DNA of 64,000 nt from Streptomyces sp. NBC_01439 (GCF_036227605.1 NZ_CP109487.1:2728001-2792000); one strand, 5' to 3'; shown: positions 51,907-60,892, numbered from the stretch's first letter. Numbers and translations: made by a program. Notes: generated by a model not told the origin, from the sequence alone.

Positions 51907-52024
51907 TCCGCGTACTCCACTACTCGTCCAGCTCGCCGGCAGACAGAATCTCGGGCCTGAATATGTATCGAAGCTAACTACGGTGGCCTTCGCGGCCACA
52001 CCCCTAAGCCCCCCTAAGGGGGTG
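51907..52024 (-). promoter_or_regulatory. PKS-1 upstream region with phased CCCCTAA repeats
   Basis: 118 bp between the mutase gene and PKS-1. CCCCTAA occurs at 52001-52007 and 52011-52017 (TTAGGGG on the transcribed strand, 10-bp period), about 95 bp before the PKS-1 start. It is followed by a GTGGCC-TTCGC-GGCCAC hairpin and an AT-richer stretch (about 51955-51980) that could hold the promoter. The same repeat pair occurs before the gene at 55172-56719 and, as a triplet, near 60808. Confidence 0.6.
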
Positions 52025-53449
52025 CTACCGGAGGGAGGTCGAACCCTTGGTCGGGAGCGGTTTCTCCATGGCTTCGGTGTCGAATTTGTGCGATACGTAG
52101 GAGAGCGCGCCCAGGAGTTCTCCCGAGGTGACCCGCCGGTTGCCGGAGCTTTCCACGAGGTGCCCGATCGGCAGTTCTCCGGTCGTCGCCCAGCGCAGCC
52201 TGCCGGTGTCGTCGATATAGCTGCGGGTGCGCCCCATGTTGTCGGGGTGCACGCAGTAAGGAACGTCGAGAAGACCGCGCTTGAAGGCGAGGATCAGGGC
52301 CTGCCCCACGTCGTCGTGGAGATCGAGCACGGCGGCGACGAGTGCGTGCGCCTCTGCGTACACCTGGGAATCCGTGGAATTCCCCGGCCGTGCACCACCG
52401 GGGAACGCCGTGGCGGCCCTGGTGGCGTGTTCGAGGGCCTCGATGTTCTCCTCGATCGTGGGGATGCGACGGGATTCCGCGACGGTCTTCACGATGATCC
52501 GCTCCGACCCGGTGGCGGCGGCCAGTTGGGCGGCCTGCCCCAGCAGCCGGTAGGAGCCGCCGTCGGTGGTGGGGTACACGCCCATGTAGGTGTAGATCAC
52601 GACGTGCCAGGTCGCGGCGGGCAGCAGCTCGGCGCAGAGTGCCCGCAGCGCGGCGACGGCCTCGATGTCCTGACCGAAGTGGGTCTGTTGGGCGTAGCTG
52701 ACGGAGATGCTGCGGATGCCGTGCCGGTAGAAGAACAGTGCCTCCAGGGCACTGATCGCCACCAGCAGGCTCGGCGGGCAGAGCTGGCCGAGCATGCATC
52801 CGCCGAAGGTCTCCAGATGCGGGTCCACGCCCATGCCGCGCAGTTGCGCGAGGAAGAGGGTGGAGCGGTCCCATTCGCGCACCGACTGGTCGAGCGGGGT
52901 GCGCCCGTACGGCAGGCAGTAGGAGACCGGGCCGCCCTCGGAGGCGCTGAGGCCGGCCCGGACCGTGGCGGCGAAGATGTCGAAGGGCTTCGCCGAGCCG
53001 TGCCTCACCTGTACCGGGAAGTCGGGGCCGTGGATGCCGTCGAGCATGTCCCGGGTCGTGTGCGCGCCGTAGTTGACGATCGGGAAGCCGTTGATGCCGG
53101 TGCCCCGCCGCAGCGCCTCGTCGACGGCCGCGGTGTCGCCGACCCGGGTGTAGGCGTCGATGGTGAGGGTGCCGACCGTGGTGGCGTCGGCCCCCTTGGT
53201 GGCCGCGAGACCCCGGCGCATCTGTGCCGGGTCGCTGAACCCCATCCGCGGCTGGACCACGAGGCGCCCCGCCCGGTGCGCGGCGCGCACGAAGCTGCCG
53301 AAGTCCGAGTGGGCGCCCTGCACGGTGGTGGCGGGCGCGTCCCCGGCCCCGATGCGGGCCGGGGCGTGCCCGTCCGGGCGGTGCTCGTGCTCCGAACGGT
53401 CCCGGGGGCGTTCGACGTCGGACCGGTCCCCGGGGTGCTCCTCGGTCAC
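52025..53449 (-). CDS. Glutamate (methylaspartate) mutase, epsilon/large subunit
   Basis: 474 residues. With the sigma subunit and adenosylcobalamin it isomerises L-glutamate to (2S,3S)-3-methylaspartate, the first step of the 3-aminoisobutyrate starter route. Family stretches include [41 protein letters not shown] and [16 protein letters not shown], and a [12 protein letters not shown] segment. The first 45 residues are a low-complexity charged extension. ATG start overlaps the sigma-subunit stop (ATGA), so subunit synthesis is coupled. Equivalent to the large mutase subunit of the vicenistatin cluster. Confidence 0.94.
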   Translation of the reverse strand: MTEEHPGDRSDVERPRDRSEHEHRPDGHAPARIGAGDAPATTVQGAHSDFGSFVRAAHRAGRLVVQPRMGFSDPAQMRRGLAATKGADATTVGTLTIDAYTRVGDTAAVDEALRRGTGINGFPIVNYGAHTTRDMLDGIHGPDFPVQVRHGSAKPFDIFAATVRAGLSASEGGPVSYCLPYGRTPLDQSVREWDRSTLFLAQLRGMGVDPHLETFGGCMLGQLCPPSLLVAISALEALFFYRHGIRSISVSYAQQTHFGQDIEAVAALRALCAELLPAATWHVVIYTYMGVYPTTDGGSYRLLGQAAQLAAATGSERIIVKTVAESRRIPTIEENIEALEHATRAATAFPGGARPGNSTDSQVYAEAHALVAAVLDLHDDVGQALILAFKRGLLDVPYCVHPDNMGRTRSYIDDTGRLRWATTGELPIGHLVESSGNRRVTSGELLGALSYVSHKFDTEAMEKPLPTKGSTSLR

Positions 53450-53937
53450 GAAAGGACTCTCTGCGGGAGTGCGCCGATGAACCGCTCGAAGGACCCGATT
53501 TCGGTCCTACCGTCCTCGAAGACCGCGTCGAAGCCGGCGGCGAGGAGTTCCTCGATGTGCGCGGCGTCCTCGCCGCCGGAGATGCCGAGCTTGCCGCCGA
53601 TCACCATCGGGGTGCGGATCAGGGCCTCGGCCTCGCGCAGCTTCTTGATGACGCGCAGCCCGTCCTGGTATCCGTGTCCGTTGACGCTGCTGATCACCAC
53701 CAGCGCCGGGTCGTGCTCGCGGATCTCGGACCCCAGCAGCTCGTCGGGGACGGTCGGTCCCAGGTTGACGACGTCGTAGCCGAGTTCCTCGATGAGCAGC
53801 TGGAGGAAGACCAGGTTCCAGGTGTGCGCGTCGGAGGAGAGCCCGCTGACCACGACGGTCTGCCGCGGACGACCGGGTAGGCCGGGGCCGGTGGAGGTGT
53901 CGGTCGTGCCACCGGAAAGGGTTGCCAGCTCGCTCAT
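53446..53937 (-). CDS. Glutamate (methylaspartate) mutase, sigma/B12-binding subunit
   Basis: 163 residues, a stand-alone cobalamin-binding Rossmann-like domain. The cobalt-ligand histidine lies in SSDAHTWN, which corresponds to D-x-H-x-x-G with asparagine replacing the glycine. SSVNGHGYQD and VIGGKLGISG correspond to the usual S-L and GG motifs that hold the nucleotide tail. It partners the epsilon subunit immediately downstream. The N-terminal 25 residues are Gly/Thr/Pro-rich. Start and stop both overlap neighbouring genes by ATGA. Confidence 0.94.
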   Translation of the reverse strand: MSELATLSGGTTDTSTGPGLPGRPRQTVVVSGLSSDAHTWNLVFLQLLIEELGYDVVNLGPTVPDELLGSEIREHDPALVVISSVNGHGYQDGLRVIKKLREAEALIRTPMVIGGKLGISGGEDAAHIEELLAAGFDAVFEDGRTEIGSFERFIGALPQRVLS

Positions 53938-55175
53938 GCGTACGTCCTATGGTGCTCGATGCGGGACACGGAGACGACCTCGTCGCCCCGCACCACGATT
54001 TCGACGGGGGCGGGCCTGCCGAGAAACATCAGCAGGCTGGACGTGGGTCCGTAGGCACCGGCGTTGGGGATCTCGATGACGTCTCCGGCCTCCAGCGGCG
54101 GCAGCGCCACCGACCGGCCGAGCACGTCGCCGGGGGTGCAGAGCGGGCCGACGAGGCTGGACTTCTCCCAGCTCTCCACCGACTCCGGGGAAGCGCCCGC
54201 GGTGTCGGGGCTGACCGCCACCGGCAGTAGCCGGCCGAGGCCGGACATCCCGCCGAAGGTGTTGATGCCCGCGTCGAGGATGACGAACTTGCGGCCCCGG
54301 CTCTCCTTGATGTTGACCACCCCGGCCAGCAGCGTGCCGCTGTCGCCGACGAGGTAGCGGCCGGACTCGCAGGCCACCTTGGGAAAGCCTTCGCGCCAGC
54401 GCGGGAAGTGCTCGTCGAGGGTCTGCGACAGCGCTTCGCGGAGCCGGCCGTAGACGGGACGCTCGCCGGGAACCGCGTACGGCACGGAGAAGCCGCCGCC
54501 GATGTCCAGGAAGCGGGGCTCGTCGAGCCCGATGTCGTGGAAGGTCCTGGCCGCCTGGGCGATGGTGTGCTGGAACTCGCCGATGAGGGCGTCCTCGTCG
54601 CGGGCGTTGCTCAGCGGGAAGAAGTGGGCACCCACGATCTCCGTGCCCTCGACGGCCCTGAGCAGCGGGATCTGCTCGACGAGGGTCTCGCTGTCGATGC
54701 CGAACTGGGAGGGGGCGCCGGTCATCCGGATGCTGGTGGTGGCGCTGGCCGACGCGCTGTTGATGCGGAGCAGGGCCTGGGCCACGACCCCGAGACGGAG
54801 GGCCACGGCACCGATGTGCTGGAGGTCGGTGAGGGACTCCACGGAGAACATCCGCACGCCTTTGGCGATGGCTTCGTCGAGTTCGCCGTCGGTCTTGCCC
54901 GGTCCGGTGTAGAGGCACTCGCCGGGGTCGAAGCCGGCGCTCAGGGCGGCGTCCAGCTCACCCGTCGAGCTGATTTCGGCGCGGCAGGCACGGTTGCCGC
55001 CCTGCCGCAGCGCCCGGATGACCTCCGGGTGCGGGTTGGCCTTGACCGCGCTGAAGAGCTCGAACTCCTCGGGCAGGGCGGCGAACAGGTCGTCCCTCGC
55101 GGCCTCGACCCGGTTCAGGTCATAGACGTAGGCCGGAGTGCCATGGCGCTCCACGAGGTCGGCGTAACGGGTCAT
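53934..55175 (-). CDS. PLP-dependent fold-III decarboxylase (3-methylaspartyl-ACP decarboxylase type)
   Basis: 413 residues, alanine-racemase-fold decarboxylase of the DapDC/ODC group. SAVKANPHPEV carries the PLP lysine, FLDIGGGFSVPY the phosphate-binding glycines, CESGRYLVG the arginine loop, and GPLCTPGDVLG the catalytic cysteine/aspartate region from the dimer partner. By context it should remove the alpha-carboxylate of 3-methylaspartate attached to the free ACP, as VinO does, giving 3-aminoisobutyryl-ACP. The ATG overlaps the ligase stop. It is not lysine biosynthesis: no dap genes are nearby. Confidence 0.9.
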   Translation of the reverse strand: MTRYADLVERHGTPAYVYDLNRVEAARDDLFAALPEEFELFSAVKANPHPEVIRALRQGGNRACRAEISSTGELDAALSAGFDPGECLYTGPGKTDGELDEAIAKGVRMFSVESLTDLQHIGAVALRLGVVAQALLRINSASASATTSIRMTGAPSQFGIDSETLVEQIPLLRAVEGTEIVGAHFFPLSNARDEDALIGEFQHTIAQAARTFHDIGLDEPRFLDIGGGFSVPYAVPGERPVYGRLREALSQTLDEHFPRWREGFPKVACESGRYLVGDSGTLLAGVVNIKESRGRKFVILDAGINTFGGMSGLGRLLPVAVSPDTAGASPESVESWEKSSLVGPLCTPGDVLGRSVALPPLEAGDVIEIPNAGAYGPTSSLLMFLGRPAPVEIVVRGDEVVSVSRIEHHRTYA

Positions 55176-56719
55176 TTGGAGGTCTCCTCAAGAAGCCGGG
55201 CCAGCTCCTTCTTGTCGTTCTTGCCGTTCGGCGTGAGCGGGATCGCGTCGAGGACGTGGCAGACGGAGGGCACCTTCTGGGCCTCCAGTCGGAAGGTGAG
55301 CTCGCGCAGGATCTCGTGCTTGGCCCGGTCGGCCTCGACGAACAGCACGAGGTCGCGCTCGTCGGTGGGCGGCAGCACCACGGCCGCGCGGACGCCGTGG
55401 ATGTCGGCGGCGGCGGACTCGATCTCGGTGGTGCTCATCCGGACGCCCTTGCGCTTGAACATGTCGTCGCGGCGGCCGTCGAAGTAGAGGTAGCCGTCCT
55501 CGTCGAGCCAGCCGTAGTCGCCCGTGTGCAGGCGCAGGGCGCCGTCGTCCGGGCCCGGGCGGAAGGTCTTGGCGCTCAGTTCGGGGTTTCGCCAGTAGCC
55601 GGGCATCACGTGCGGGCCGACGGCGACGATCTCACCGGTCTCGCCCGCCGGCAGCGGGGCTCCGTCTGCGTCCAGGATCAACACCTGGGTGCCGGGAACC
55701 GCGCGGCCCACGGAGTCGGGGCGTTCCTTCTCCTGCTCGGGCGGCATGACGGTGATGCGCTTGGATTCGGTCTGCCCGTACTGGCGGACCACTCGGGAGC
55801 CGGGGAACTTGGCGCGCAGCGCGTCGATGGTGGTTTGCGGCAGAGCCGCACCGGTGTTGCTGAACATCCGCACGGTGGGTGCCGGGTTCTCCTCGCGCTC
55901 CGCGAGCCGGAGGATCATGGCGGCCAGCGAGGGCACGATCGGCACGATGGTGGCGCCGCTCTCGCGGATGCGGCGCAGCAGCACCAGGTCGGACGCGCCG
56001 TCGGCCAGCACGATCTCGGAGCGGCCGATGGTGGACAGCAGCACCTTGTACAGGCCGTAGTCCCAGGAGATCGGGAAGCGGCAGAAGACCACGTCGTCGG
56101 GCCGGTATCCGATGACGCCCTCGAGCGCCTCGGAGACGAAGGTGATCTGGGCGTGCGGGCAGATCACGGCCTTCGGGGCGGCGGTGCTGCCGGAGGTGTA
56201 GACGAGGACCGCGGGGTCGTCGGCGGAGATCTCTGCGGCCGGCGGGCGGGCGTCGATCTCGGCGTGCTTCTCGACCTCGGTCCAGGCGGCGCCGTACTCC
56301 CGCACGAGGGCCGGGGTGAGGTCGCGCACGGTCTCCTCGGCGTCGGCGGTGACGATGACCAGGGCCGGCTCGGAGTTCTCCAGGACCGGGGCGAGGTGGA
56401 AGGTCTTCATGCCCGGGTTGAGCGGCACGAAGACGACCCCGCTGCGGCTGGCGCCGTAGAACATCGCGACGAGCTCACGGGTGGTGGGCAGCTGGACCAC
56501 GAGCCGGTCGCCGGGGACCAGCCCCTGTTCCGCCAGCCAGTCGGCGAAGGCGTGTGCGTGGGCGTCGAGTTCCGCGTACGTCCACGTTCCGGTGTCGTCG
56601 CTGACCGCCCGGGACTGCGCGGAATCGGCAACTGCTTCCGTCAGCAGTTCGTGCACGAGCTTGTTCCGGCGGGAAAGCGATTCGCCGGGTATTCGATCCG
56701 CAAAAGGAATGGTATCCAA
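55172..56719 (-). CDS. Adenylation enzyme for a beta-amino acid (3-methylaspartate:ACP ligase type)
   Basis: 515 residues, ANL-superfamily adenylating enzyme: LVYTSGSTAAPKAV (P-loop), YGQTESKRIT, LHTGDYGWLDEDG, RRDDMFKRKGVRMS and NGKNDKKEL. It is most like VinN-type enzymes, which activate 3-methylaspartate and load it on the discrete ACP. CRFPISWDYGLYK has an aspartate in the pocket region where VinN uses one to hold the beta-amino group (inferred, not aligned). The start is an unusual TTG at 56719, chosen because AGGAG lies seven bases upstream and no better start exists. It has its own promoter region with a TAGGGG repeat pair. Confidence 0.9.
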   Translation of the reverse strand: MDTIPFADRIPGESLSRRNKLVHELLTEAVADSAQSRAVSDDTGTWTYAELDAHAHAFADWLAEQGLVPGDRLVVQLPTTRELVAMFYGASRSGVVFVPLNPGMKTFHLAPVLENSEPALVIVTADAEETVRDLTPALVREYGAAWTEVEKHAEIDARPPAAEISADDPAVLVYTSGSTAAPKAVICPHAQITFVSEALEGVIGYRPDDVVFCRFPISWDYGLYKVLLSTIGRSEIVLADGASDLVLLRRIRESGATIVPIVPSLAAMILRLAEREENPAPTVRMFSNTGAALPQTTIDALRAKFPGSRVVRQYGQTESKRITVMPPEQEKERPDSVGRAVPGTQVLILDADGAPLPAGETGEIVAVGPHVMPGYWRNPELSAKTFRPGPDDGALRLHTGDYGWLDEDGYLYFDGRRDDMFKRKGVRMSTTEIESAAADIHGVRAAVVLPPTDERDLVLFVEADRAKHEILRELTFRLEAQKVPSVCHVLDAIPLTPNGKNDKKELARLLEETSK

Positions 56720-56834
56720 GGCCGTTCTCCTGTCGCCGGCTCCGCATGGGGAGATCGATGCATTGCTGAAATCGATCCGCTACGAAGTTACCCGCGACAG
56801 GAGACCCTGCCCCACCCCTAATCCCCCCTATTGC
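56720..56834 (-). promoter_or_regulatory. Upstream region of the 3-methylaspartate ligase gene with phased CCCCTA repeats
   Basis: CCCCTAA at 56815-56821 and CCCCTAT at 56825-56831, 10-bp period, about 96 bp before the TTG start, the same spacing as before PKS-1. The repeats overlap the 3' end of the preceding adenylation gene, whose last codons and TAG stop lie in them. Likely operator for a cluster activator. Confidence 0.6.
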
Positions 56835-58404
56835 CGCTCCGGCCATTCCCGGCACGCAGCAGGTCACCAGCACGATTCCGCAGTTCTTTGCGGTCGATTT
56901 TCCGGTTGGCGTTCACAGGGAATTCATCGAGGAGTTCATAACGCCTGGGCAGCAGCCCGCGCGGGAGCACTTCGCTCAGCTTCCTGGCGAACTCGACGGG
57001 ACGTACGGGTTGCTGACCGATGTAGAAGACAACGAGTTGGGTTCCCTCGTCGGTGGCCGCGTCCACGGTCACCGCCTCGCCGACCCCTTCGACCGCACCG
57101 AGGGCGTGGTCGATCTCGGCGAGTTCGACGCGCCAGCCCTGGATCTGGACCTGGGCGTCGAGCCGTCCCAGGTAGGCGAGTTCACCGCCTCCGACGCGAC
57201 GGACCCGGTCGCCGGTGCGGTACCAGAGTCGCGAGTCGCGCTCCACGAACCGGCCCCGTTCGTCGTCGGGGTCGAGGTAGCCGGGCGCCATCTGCGGTCC
57301 TGAGATGACCAGTTCGCCCTCGGTCGCGGCCTCGTTGTCGTCCGCGTCGAGGAGCAGGTGCTCGTGTCCCGCGTGTACGGCGCCGATCGGCACGATCCCG
57401 TTGGCGCCCAGCTCCGGCGAGCGGACCGGGTCCCAGCGGTGTGCGGCGATGGTGACGGTGAACTCGGTTGGCCCGTACAGGTTCTCCAGCACGGATCCGG
57501 AGGCCGCCCGCTGCCACGCTTCGGCATCCTGGCACTTGAGTGCTTCGCCCGCGAAGAAGCTCCAGCGCAGGGACGGTAGCGAGCCGGCCGCGAGCCCGCC
57601 CGTGCGGCGGGCCAGCGAGATGGCGCCCGGTGTCGAGAACCACACGCTCACCCGGTGCTCGGTCAGGAAGCCCGGCAGGTCGCGGTACCCCTGGGCCGGG
57701 ATGACGAGTGCGGTCGCACCGGCGCCCCAGGCGCAGAACAGGTCGAACAGCGAGCAGTCGAAGTTCAGGTCGAAGGTCTGCGAGAAGACGTCGTCGGCGG
57801 TGAAGTCGTACCGCTCGTCGAGGAGACCGAAGTAGTGGCTGGTGTTTCCGTGCGTGAGCGGGACGCCCTTGGGGCGGCCGGTCGAGCCCGAGGTGAACAG
57901 CATGTACGCGATGTCGCCCGGCCCGACCGGCCGGGGCTCCGCAAGTGCGTGCCGTTGGTCGGGCACGATCCGGCGCAGCCCGCCGCCGAGTGCGGCGTCG
58001 GAGTCGGCGAGCAGGACCGGGACGGCGCTGTCCGGGCCGAGCAGCGCCGGCAGTTGTGCGCCGCCACCGGCGTCGGCGATCACCGCGGAGAGCGGCGCCG
58101 CGTCGAGCATGCCCCGGGTGCGGGCCTGTGGGAAGTCGGGGCGCAGCGGCACCACGGCGGCGCCGGCGTACAGCGCCGCGAGGATGCCCACGTACGCCGT
58201 GACTCCCTTCGACGCCAGTACGCCGACGGCCCTGGGCGGGCCGGCCGCGTCGGCAGTGAGGGCGCCCGCCCAGCGGAGCGCCAGTTCGTGGGCGTGCGCG
58301 TACGTGAGGGACTCCGTGCCGACGCGCACCGCGGCGCGGTCCGGCGACTTGGCCAGTCCGCGCAGGAAGCGCGCGTACAGCGCGTGCTCAGCTGGTGCCC
58401 GCAC
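56818..58404 (-). CDS. Adenylation enzyme, probable alanyl transferase to the aminoacyl-ACP (VinM type)
   Basis: About 528 residues, complete NRPS-like adenylation domain without carrier: YMLFTSGSTGRPKG, FDLNFDCSLFDLF (pocket region), NLYGPTEFTV, YRTGDRVRR and NANRKIDRKEL. In the vicenistatin route the second stand-alone adenylation enzyme attaches L-alanine to the amino group of 3-aminoisobutyryl-ACP as a protecting group. This gene sits directly after the ACP gene and fits that role; the amino acid is inferred from context. GTG start at 58404, 2 nt after the ACP stop. An upstream in-frame start would overlap the ACP coding region. Confidence 0.87.
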   Translation of the reverse strand: MRAPAEHALYARFLRGLAKSPDRAAVRVGTESLTYAHAHELALRWAGALTADAAGPPRAVGVLASKGVTAYVGILAALYAGAAVVPLRPDFPQARTRGMLDAAPLSAVIADAGGGAQLPALLGPDSAVPVLLADSDAALGGGLRRIVPDQRHALAEPRPVGPGDIAYMLFTSGSTGRPKGVPLTHGNTSHYFGLLDERYDFTADDVFSQTFDLNFDCSLFDLFCAWGAGATALVIPAQGYRDLPGFLTEHRVSVWFSTPGAISLARRTGGLAAGSLPSLRWSFFAGEALKCQDAEAWQRAASGSVLENLYGPTEFTVTIAAHRWDPVRSPELGANGIVPIGAVHAGHEHLLLDADDNEAATEGELVISGPQMAPGYLDPDDERGRFVERDSRLWYRTGDRVRRVGGGELAYLGRLDAQVQIQGWRVELAEIDHALGAVEGVGEAVTVDAATDEGTQLVVFYIGQQPVRPVEFARKLSEVLPRGLLPRRYELLDEFPVNANRKIDRKELRNRAGDLLRAGNGRSGNRGD

Positions 58405-58406
58405 GG

Positions 58407-58655
58407 TCAGGCAGCCGGCTGGAGCAGGCCGGAGAGCGCCTTCCACAGGACGCCGGGCGTCCGGAAGGTCTCCAGGCTCAGGGCGTCGTCCTGGAAGCGG
58501 ACGTCGTAGGCGTTCTCCAGCTGGGCGAGCAGCTCGACGGTACCCAGCGAGTCCAGGCCGAGGTCACGCAGCTCGATGTCGCTGGTGAACGCCTCGTCGT
58601 CGCCGAAGAAGGGCAGGTAGCCGCGGACCATGTCTTCGAACTTGTCGTCCCACAC
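58407..58655 (-). CDS. Discrete acyl carrier protein for the amino starter (VinL type)
   Basis: 82 residues, one carrier domain with the phosphopantetheine serine in DLGLDSLGTVELL and an acidic surface. It carries 3-methylaspartate, its decarboxylated product and then the alanylated form. GTG start with GAGGA about nine bases upstream. It lies between the acyltransferase and the second adenylation gene, 106 nt after the former. Confidence 0.94.
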   Translation of the reverse strand: MWDDKFEDMVRGYLPFFGDDEAFTSDIELRDLGLDSLGTVELLAQLENAYDVRFQDDALSLETFRTPGVLWKALSGLLQPAA

Positions 58656-58761
58656 GGTGGTGTTTCCTCACTCTGGGATGGGTGGTGCAGGTGGGTGGTG
58701 GTGCAGGTTTGCTGGCGGTGCACGTTGGTGGTGGTGCCGGTGCCGCGCTGTCGGCAGGCCC
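58656..58761 (-). repeat. GGTG/GCAGGT-rich low-complexity spacer
   Basis: 106 bp between the acyltransferase stop and the ACP start. Positions about 58680-58740 are made of imperfect GGTGGTGCAGGT-like units. No gene seen; the ACP ribosome-binding site lies at its left end. Confidence 0.55.
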
Positions 58762-59712
58762 TCAGGCCGCGGCCTTCGAGCGGCTGCGCGGCCGCATCGC
58801 GACGGCCGGGCTGGCGGGTACGACCTCGAAGCTGTTGCGGGTCAGGGGCACCCGGCCGAACAGGGCGTCCGGGCCCGATACGCACGCCTTCGTCACGCCC
58901 AGGGTGCGCAGCGAGGCCACGACCGCGGGCCACCGCATCGGCGTGACGAAGCTGTCCAACAGCATGGTGCGGATCTCGTCGGCGGTGGTCAGGACGGTGC
59001 CGTCCTGATCGGCCACGACCGGGAGCCGCGGGTCGTGGAAGGTCAGCGAGGAGAAGACCTCCGACTCTGCCCTGGCCCGCAGCGAGCCGAAGGCCGAGCA
59101 GTGCACGGGCGGGCGCATCGTGTAGAGCGACATCCCGCCGAGTTCGCGCAGCCGAGGGCGGAACCATTCGAGGCTGTGCTCGCGCATCGACACCATGTGG
59201 AAGTCGTGATCGATGTAGCACGAGACCTCGTGGAACTCGCCGCGCTCCTCGAACTCGGCGAAGATCTGCTGCAGTCTGTCCTGCGGGGTGCGCAGGAAGG
59301 AGTGCGTCACCACGTCCTGGTGGTCGGTGGTGAAGTAGTCCGCCATGCAGCGGGCGACGCCGGCCGTCATGCGGACCGCGTCCTCGAAGGACAGTGCACC
59401 GGAGTACGCGCTCAGCACCTTCTCGCCGAAGCTCGGCCCGGTGCAGACCTCGGGCACCAGGCCCAGGGTCCGTTCGGCCCAATCGGCGGAGGCCAGGCAG
59501 TTCACCATGAACGCGACCTGCGCGGCCTCCGAGTAGTCGTCCTCGTCGTCGCGGAACCGGTCGATCAGCGAGTAGCCGAGCACCTCGTCCGCCCGCGCCG
59601 TGAGCCGCCGTGCGGCCGGGTTGATCAGCATGAACTTCCCCACCTCGGAAAAGGTGGAGGCTCCCATTCCGGGGAAGACGATCGCGGTTTCGGCCCGGAG
59701 CCCGGAGGTCAT
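58762..59712 (-). CDS. Trans-acting acyltransferase for the aminoacyl starter (VinK type)
   Basis: 316 residues with the malonyl-CoA:ACP transacylase fold: AIVFPGMGASTFSEVGKFML (start of FabD-like domain) and TGPSFGEKVLSAYSGALSFE, where GPSFGE takes the place of GHSxGE and keeps the nucleophilic serine. MRPPVHCSAFGS provides the second histidine region. VinK-type enzymes move the dipeptidyl (alanyl-aminoacyl) group from the discrete ACP to the loading ACP of the first PKS, which here starts PKS-1. The ATG overlaps the hydrolase stop as ATGA; the longer open frame upstream is hydrolase DNA read in another phase. Confidence 0.9.
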   Translation of the reverse strand: MTSGLRAETAIVFPGMGASTFSEVGKFMLINPAARRLTARADEVLGYSLIDRFRDDEDDYSEAAQVAFMVNCLASADWAERTLGLVPEVCTGPSFGEKVLSAYSGALSFEDAVRMTAGVARCMADYFTTDHQDVVTHSFLRTPQDRLQQIFAEFEERGEFHEVSCYIDHDFHMVSMREHSLEWFRPRLRELGGMSLYTMRPPVHCSAFGSLRARAESEVFSSLTFHDPRLPVVADQDGTVLTTADEIRTMLLDSFVTPMRWPAVVASLRTLGVTKACVSGPDALFGRVPLTRNSFEVVPASPAVAMRPRSRSKAAA

Positions 59713-60623
59713 CCGCGCTCTCCTTCCAGGAGTGTGTCGAGGTATCCGAGCAGCACTTCGTTGAAGCGCTCGGGTTCTTCCAGGTGCGGCAGGTGGCTGG
59801 AGTTCTCCAGGATTTCCCACCGCACGTCGGGAATCCGGTCGAAGTAGGGCTGTACGGTCTCCGGAGTCGCCTCGTCGTGGCGGCCGGTGAGCAGCAGCGT
59901 GGGGACGTCGATCCGGTCGAGTTGGTCGACGACCGACCAGTCCTTGAGCGTCCCGATCACATGGAACTCGTTCGGGCCGTTCATCGTGTAATAGACGGTC
60001 GGGTCGTCGTAGATCTCCATGAAGGACGCGACGAAGTCACGGGGCCAGGGCACGACCCGGCACACGTGCTTGTCGTAGAAGACCCGCATGGCGGCGAGGT
60101 ATTCCTCGCTGTCCGTACTGCCGGCCGCCTCGTGCCGCAGCAGCGTCCCCTGGACGTCCACCGGCAGTTCGGCGCGCAGTACGTCCATCGCCCCCAGCCA
60201 GAGTCCGTACGAGGCGGGGGAGTTGGCGATCACCAGGCCGCGCAGGCCGGCGGGCCCCTCCGCAGCGTGCGCCGCCCCGAGCAGGCCTCCCCAGGAGTGC
60301 CCGAACAGCACGTAGTCCTGGTCGACCCCCAGCTTGCGCAGGAGGTTGTTCAGCTCGTCCTGGAAGAGCTGGACCGTCCAGAAGTCCGGTCCACGGTCGG
60401 GCAGGTGGGTGGACCCGCCGTTGCCGATCTGGTCGTAGTGGATCACCGGCCAGCCCTGGGCGGCCAGTTCGCACAACGCGAGCATGTAGTCGTGCGTACT
60501 GCCGGGACCGCCGTGCAGCACCACTATGGGCGGGCGTCCCCCGTGGAGATGGCCCGTTACTCGGTACCAGGTTTTGTATTCTTTGAAAGAAACGGTTCCT
60601 TTGGCGCTCGGCGCTCTGGACAT
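59709..60623 (-). CDS. Proline-iminopeptidase-like alpha/beta hydrolase (VinJ type)
   Basis: 304 residues of the S33 family: VVLHGGPGSTHDYM (oxyanion HGGPG), FGHSWGGLLG (nucleophile GxSxGG), LTGRHDEATP (acid) and SSHLPHLEEPERF (histidine). In vicenistatin biosynthesis the corresponding enzyme removes the protecting alanine from the finished polyketide chain, freeing the amine for macrolactam closure by the thioesterase. First gene of the starter cassette; coupled to the acyltransferase by ATGA. ATG at 60623 chosen because GGGAG lies five bases upstream; an in-frame longer form has no support. Confidence 0.92.
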   Translation of the reverse strand: MSRAPSAKGTVSFKEYKTWYRVTGHLHGGRPPIVVLHGGPGSTHDYMLALCELAAQGWPVIHYDQIGNGGSTHLPDRGPDFWTVQLFQDELNNLLRKLGVDQDYVLFGHSWGGLLGAAHAAEGPAGLRGLVIANSPASYGLWLGAMDVLRAELPVDVQGTLLRHEAAGSTDSEEYLAAMRVFYDKHVCRVVPWPRDFVASFMEIYDDPTVYYTMNGPNEFHVIGTLKDWSVVDQLDRIDVPTLLLTGRHDEATPETVQPYFDRIPDVRWEILENSSHLPHLEEPERFNEVLLGYLDTLLEGERG

Positions 60624-60892
60624 GAATCTCCCTATCAGAATTGTCCGGGGTCCACCAATCACTTCCGGACAGCACTGCCGAGTCCATGCCGGAAAACGAT
60701 TCTCCGCGGTGATCGAGCGGACGTCCCGTGGCCGTGGAACGGCCACGAAACGTTACGGCCCGGCGTGTGTTTGTCTGCAAGGTATAGGACCCGCCCATGC
60801 GGGCAGACCCCTATCCGGCCCCTACGGACCCCTGACGGCCCGGCGGTGCGACCCTCGTGGTCCGGTCGCGGGGCAGGTCGCGGGGCAGGTGG
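60624..60892 (-). promoter_or_regulatory. Intergenic region with three phased CCCCTA/G repeats
   Basis: 269 bp between the terminal PKS gene and the hydrolase. CCCCTA at 60808-60813, CCCCTA at 60819-60824 and CCCCTG at 60829-60834 (10-11 bp period) lie about 185 bp before the hydrolase start, in the same orientation as the pairs before PKS-1 and the ligase gene. A CCCGC-CCAT-GCGGG hairpin is next to them (about 60790-60804). The region should hold the promoter of the starter cassette. Confidence 0.6.
60728..60746 (-). terminator. Small hairpin in the hydrolase leader
   Basis: GTGGCCGT-GGA-ACGGCCAC, an 8-bp perfect stem. It lies about 147 nt beyond the terminal PKS stop and 105 nt before the hydrolase start, so it could end the former transcript or structure the latter's leader. 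Confidence 0.4.

Noticed and set aside
53934..55175. Diaminopimelate decarboxylase for lysine synthesis
   Set aside because: The fold-III motifs fit, but the position between glutamate mutase and a VinN-like ligase makes the ACP-bound 3-methylaspartate decarboxylase role far more likely.
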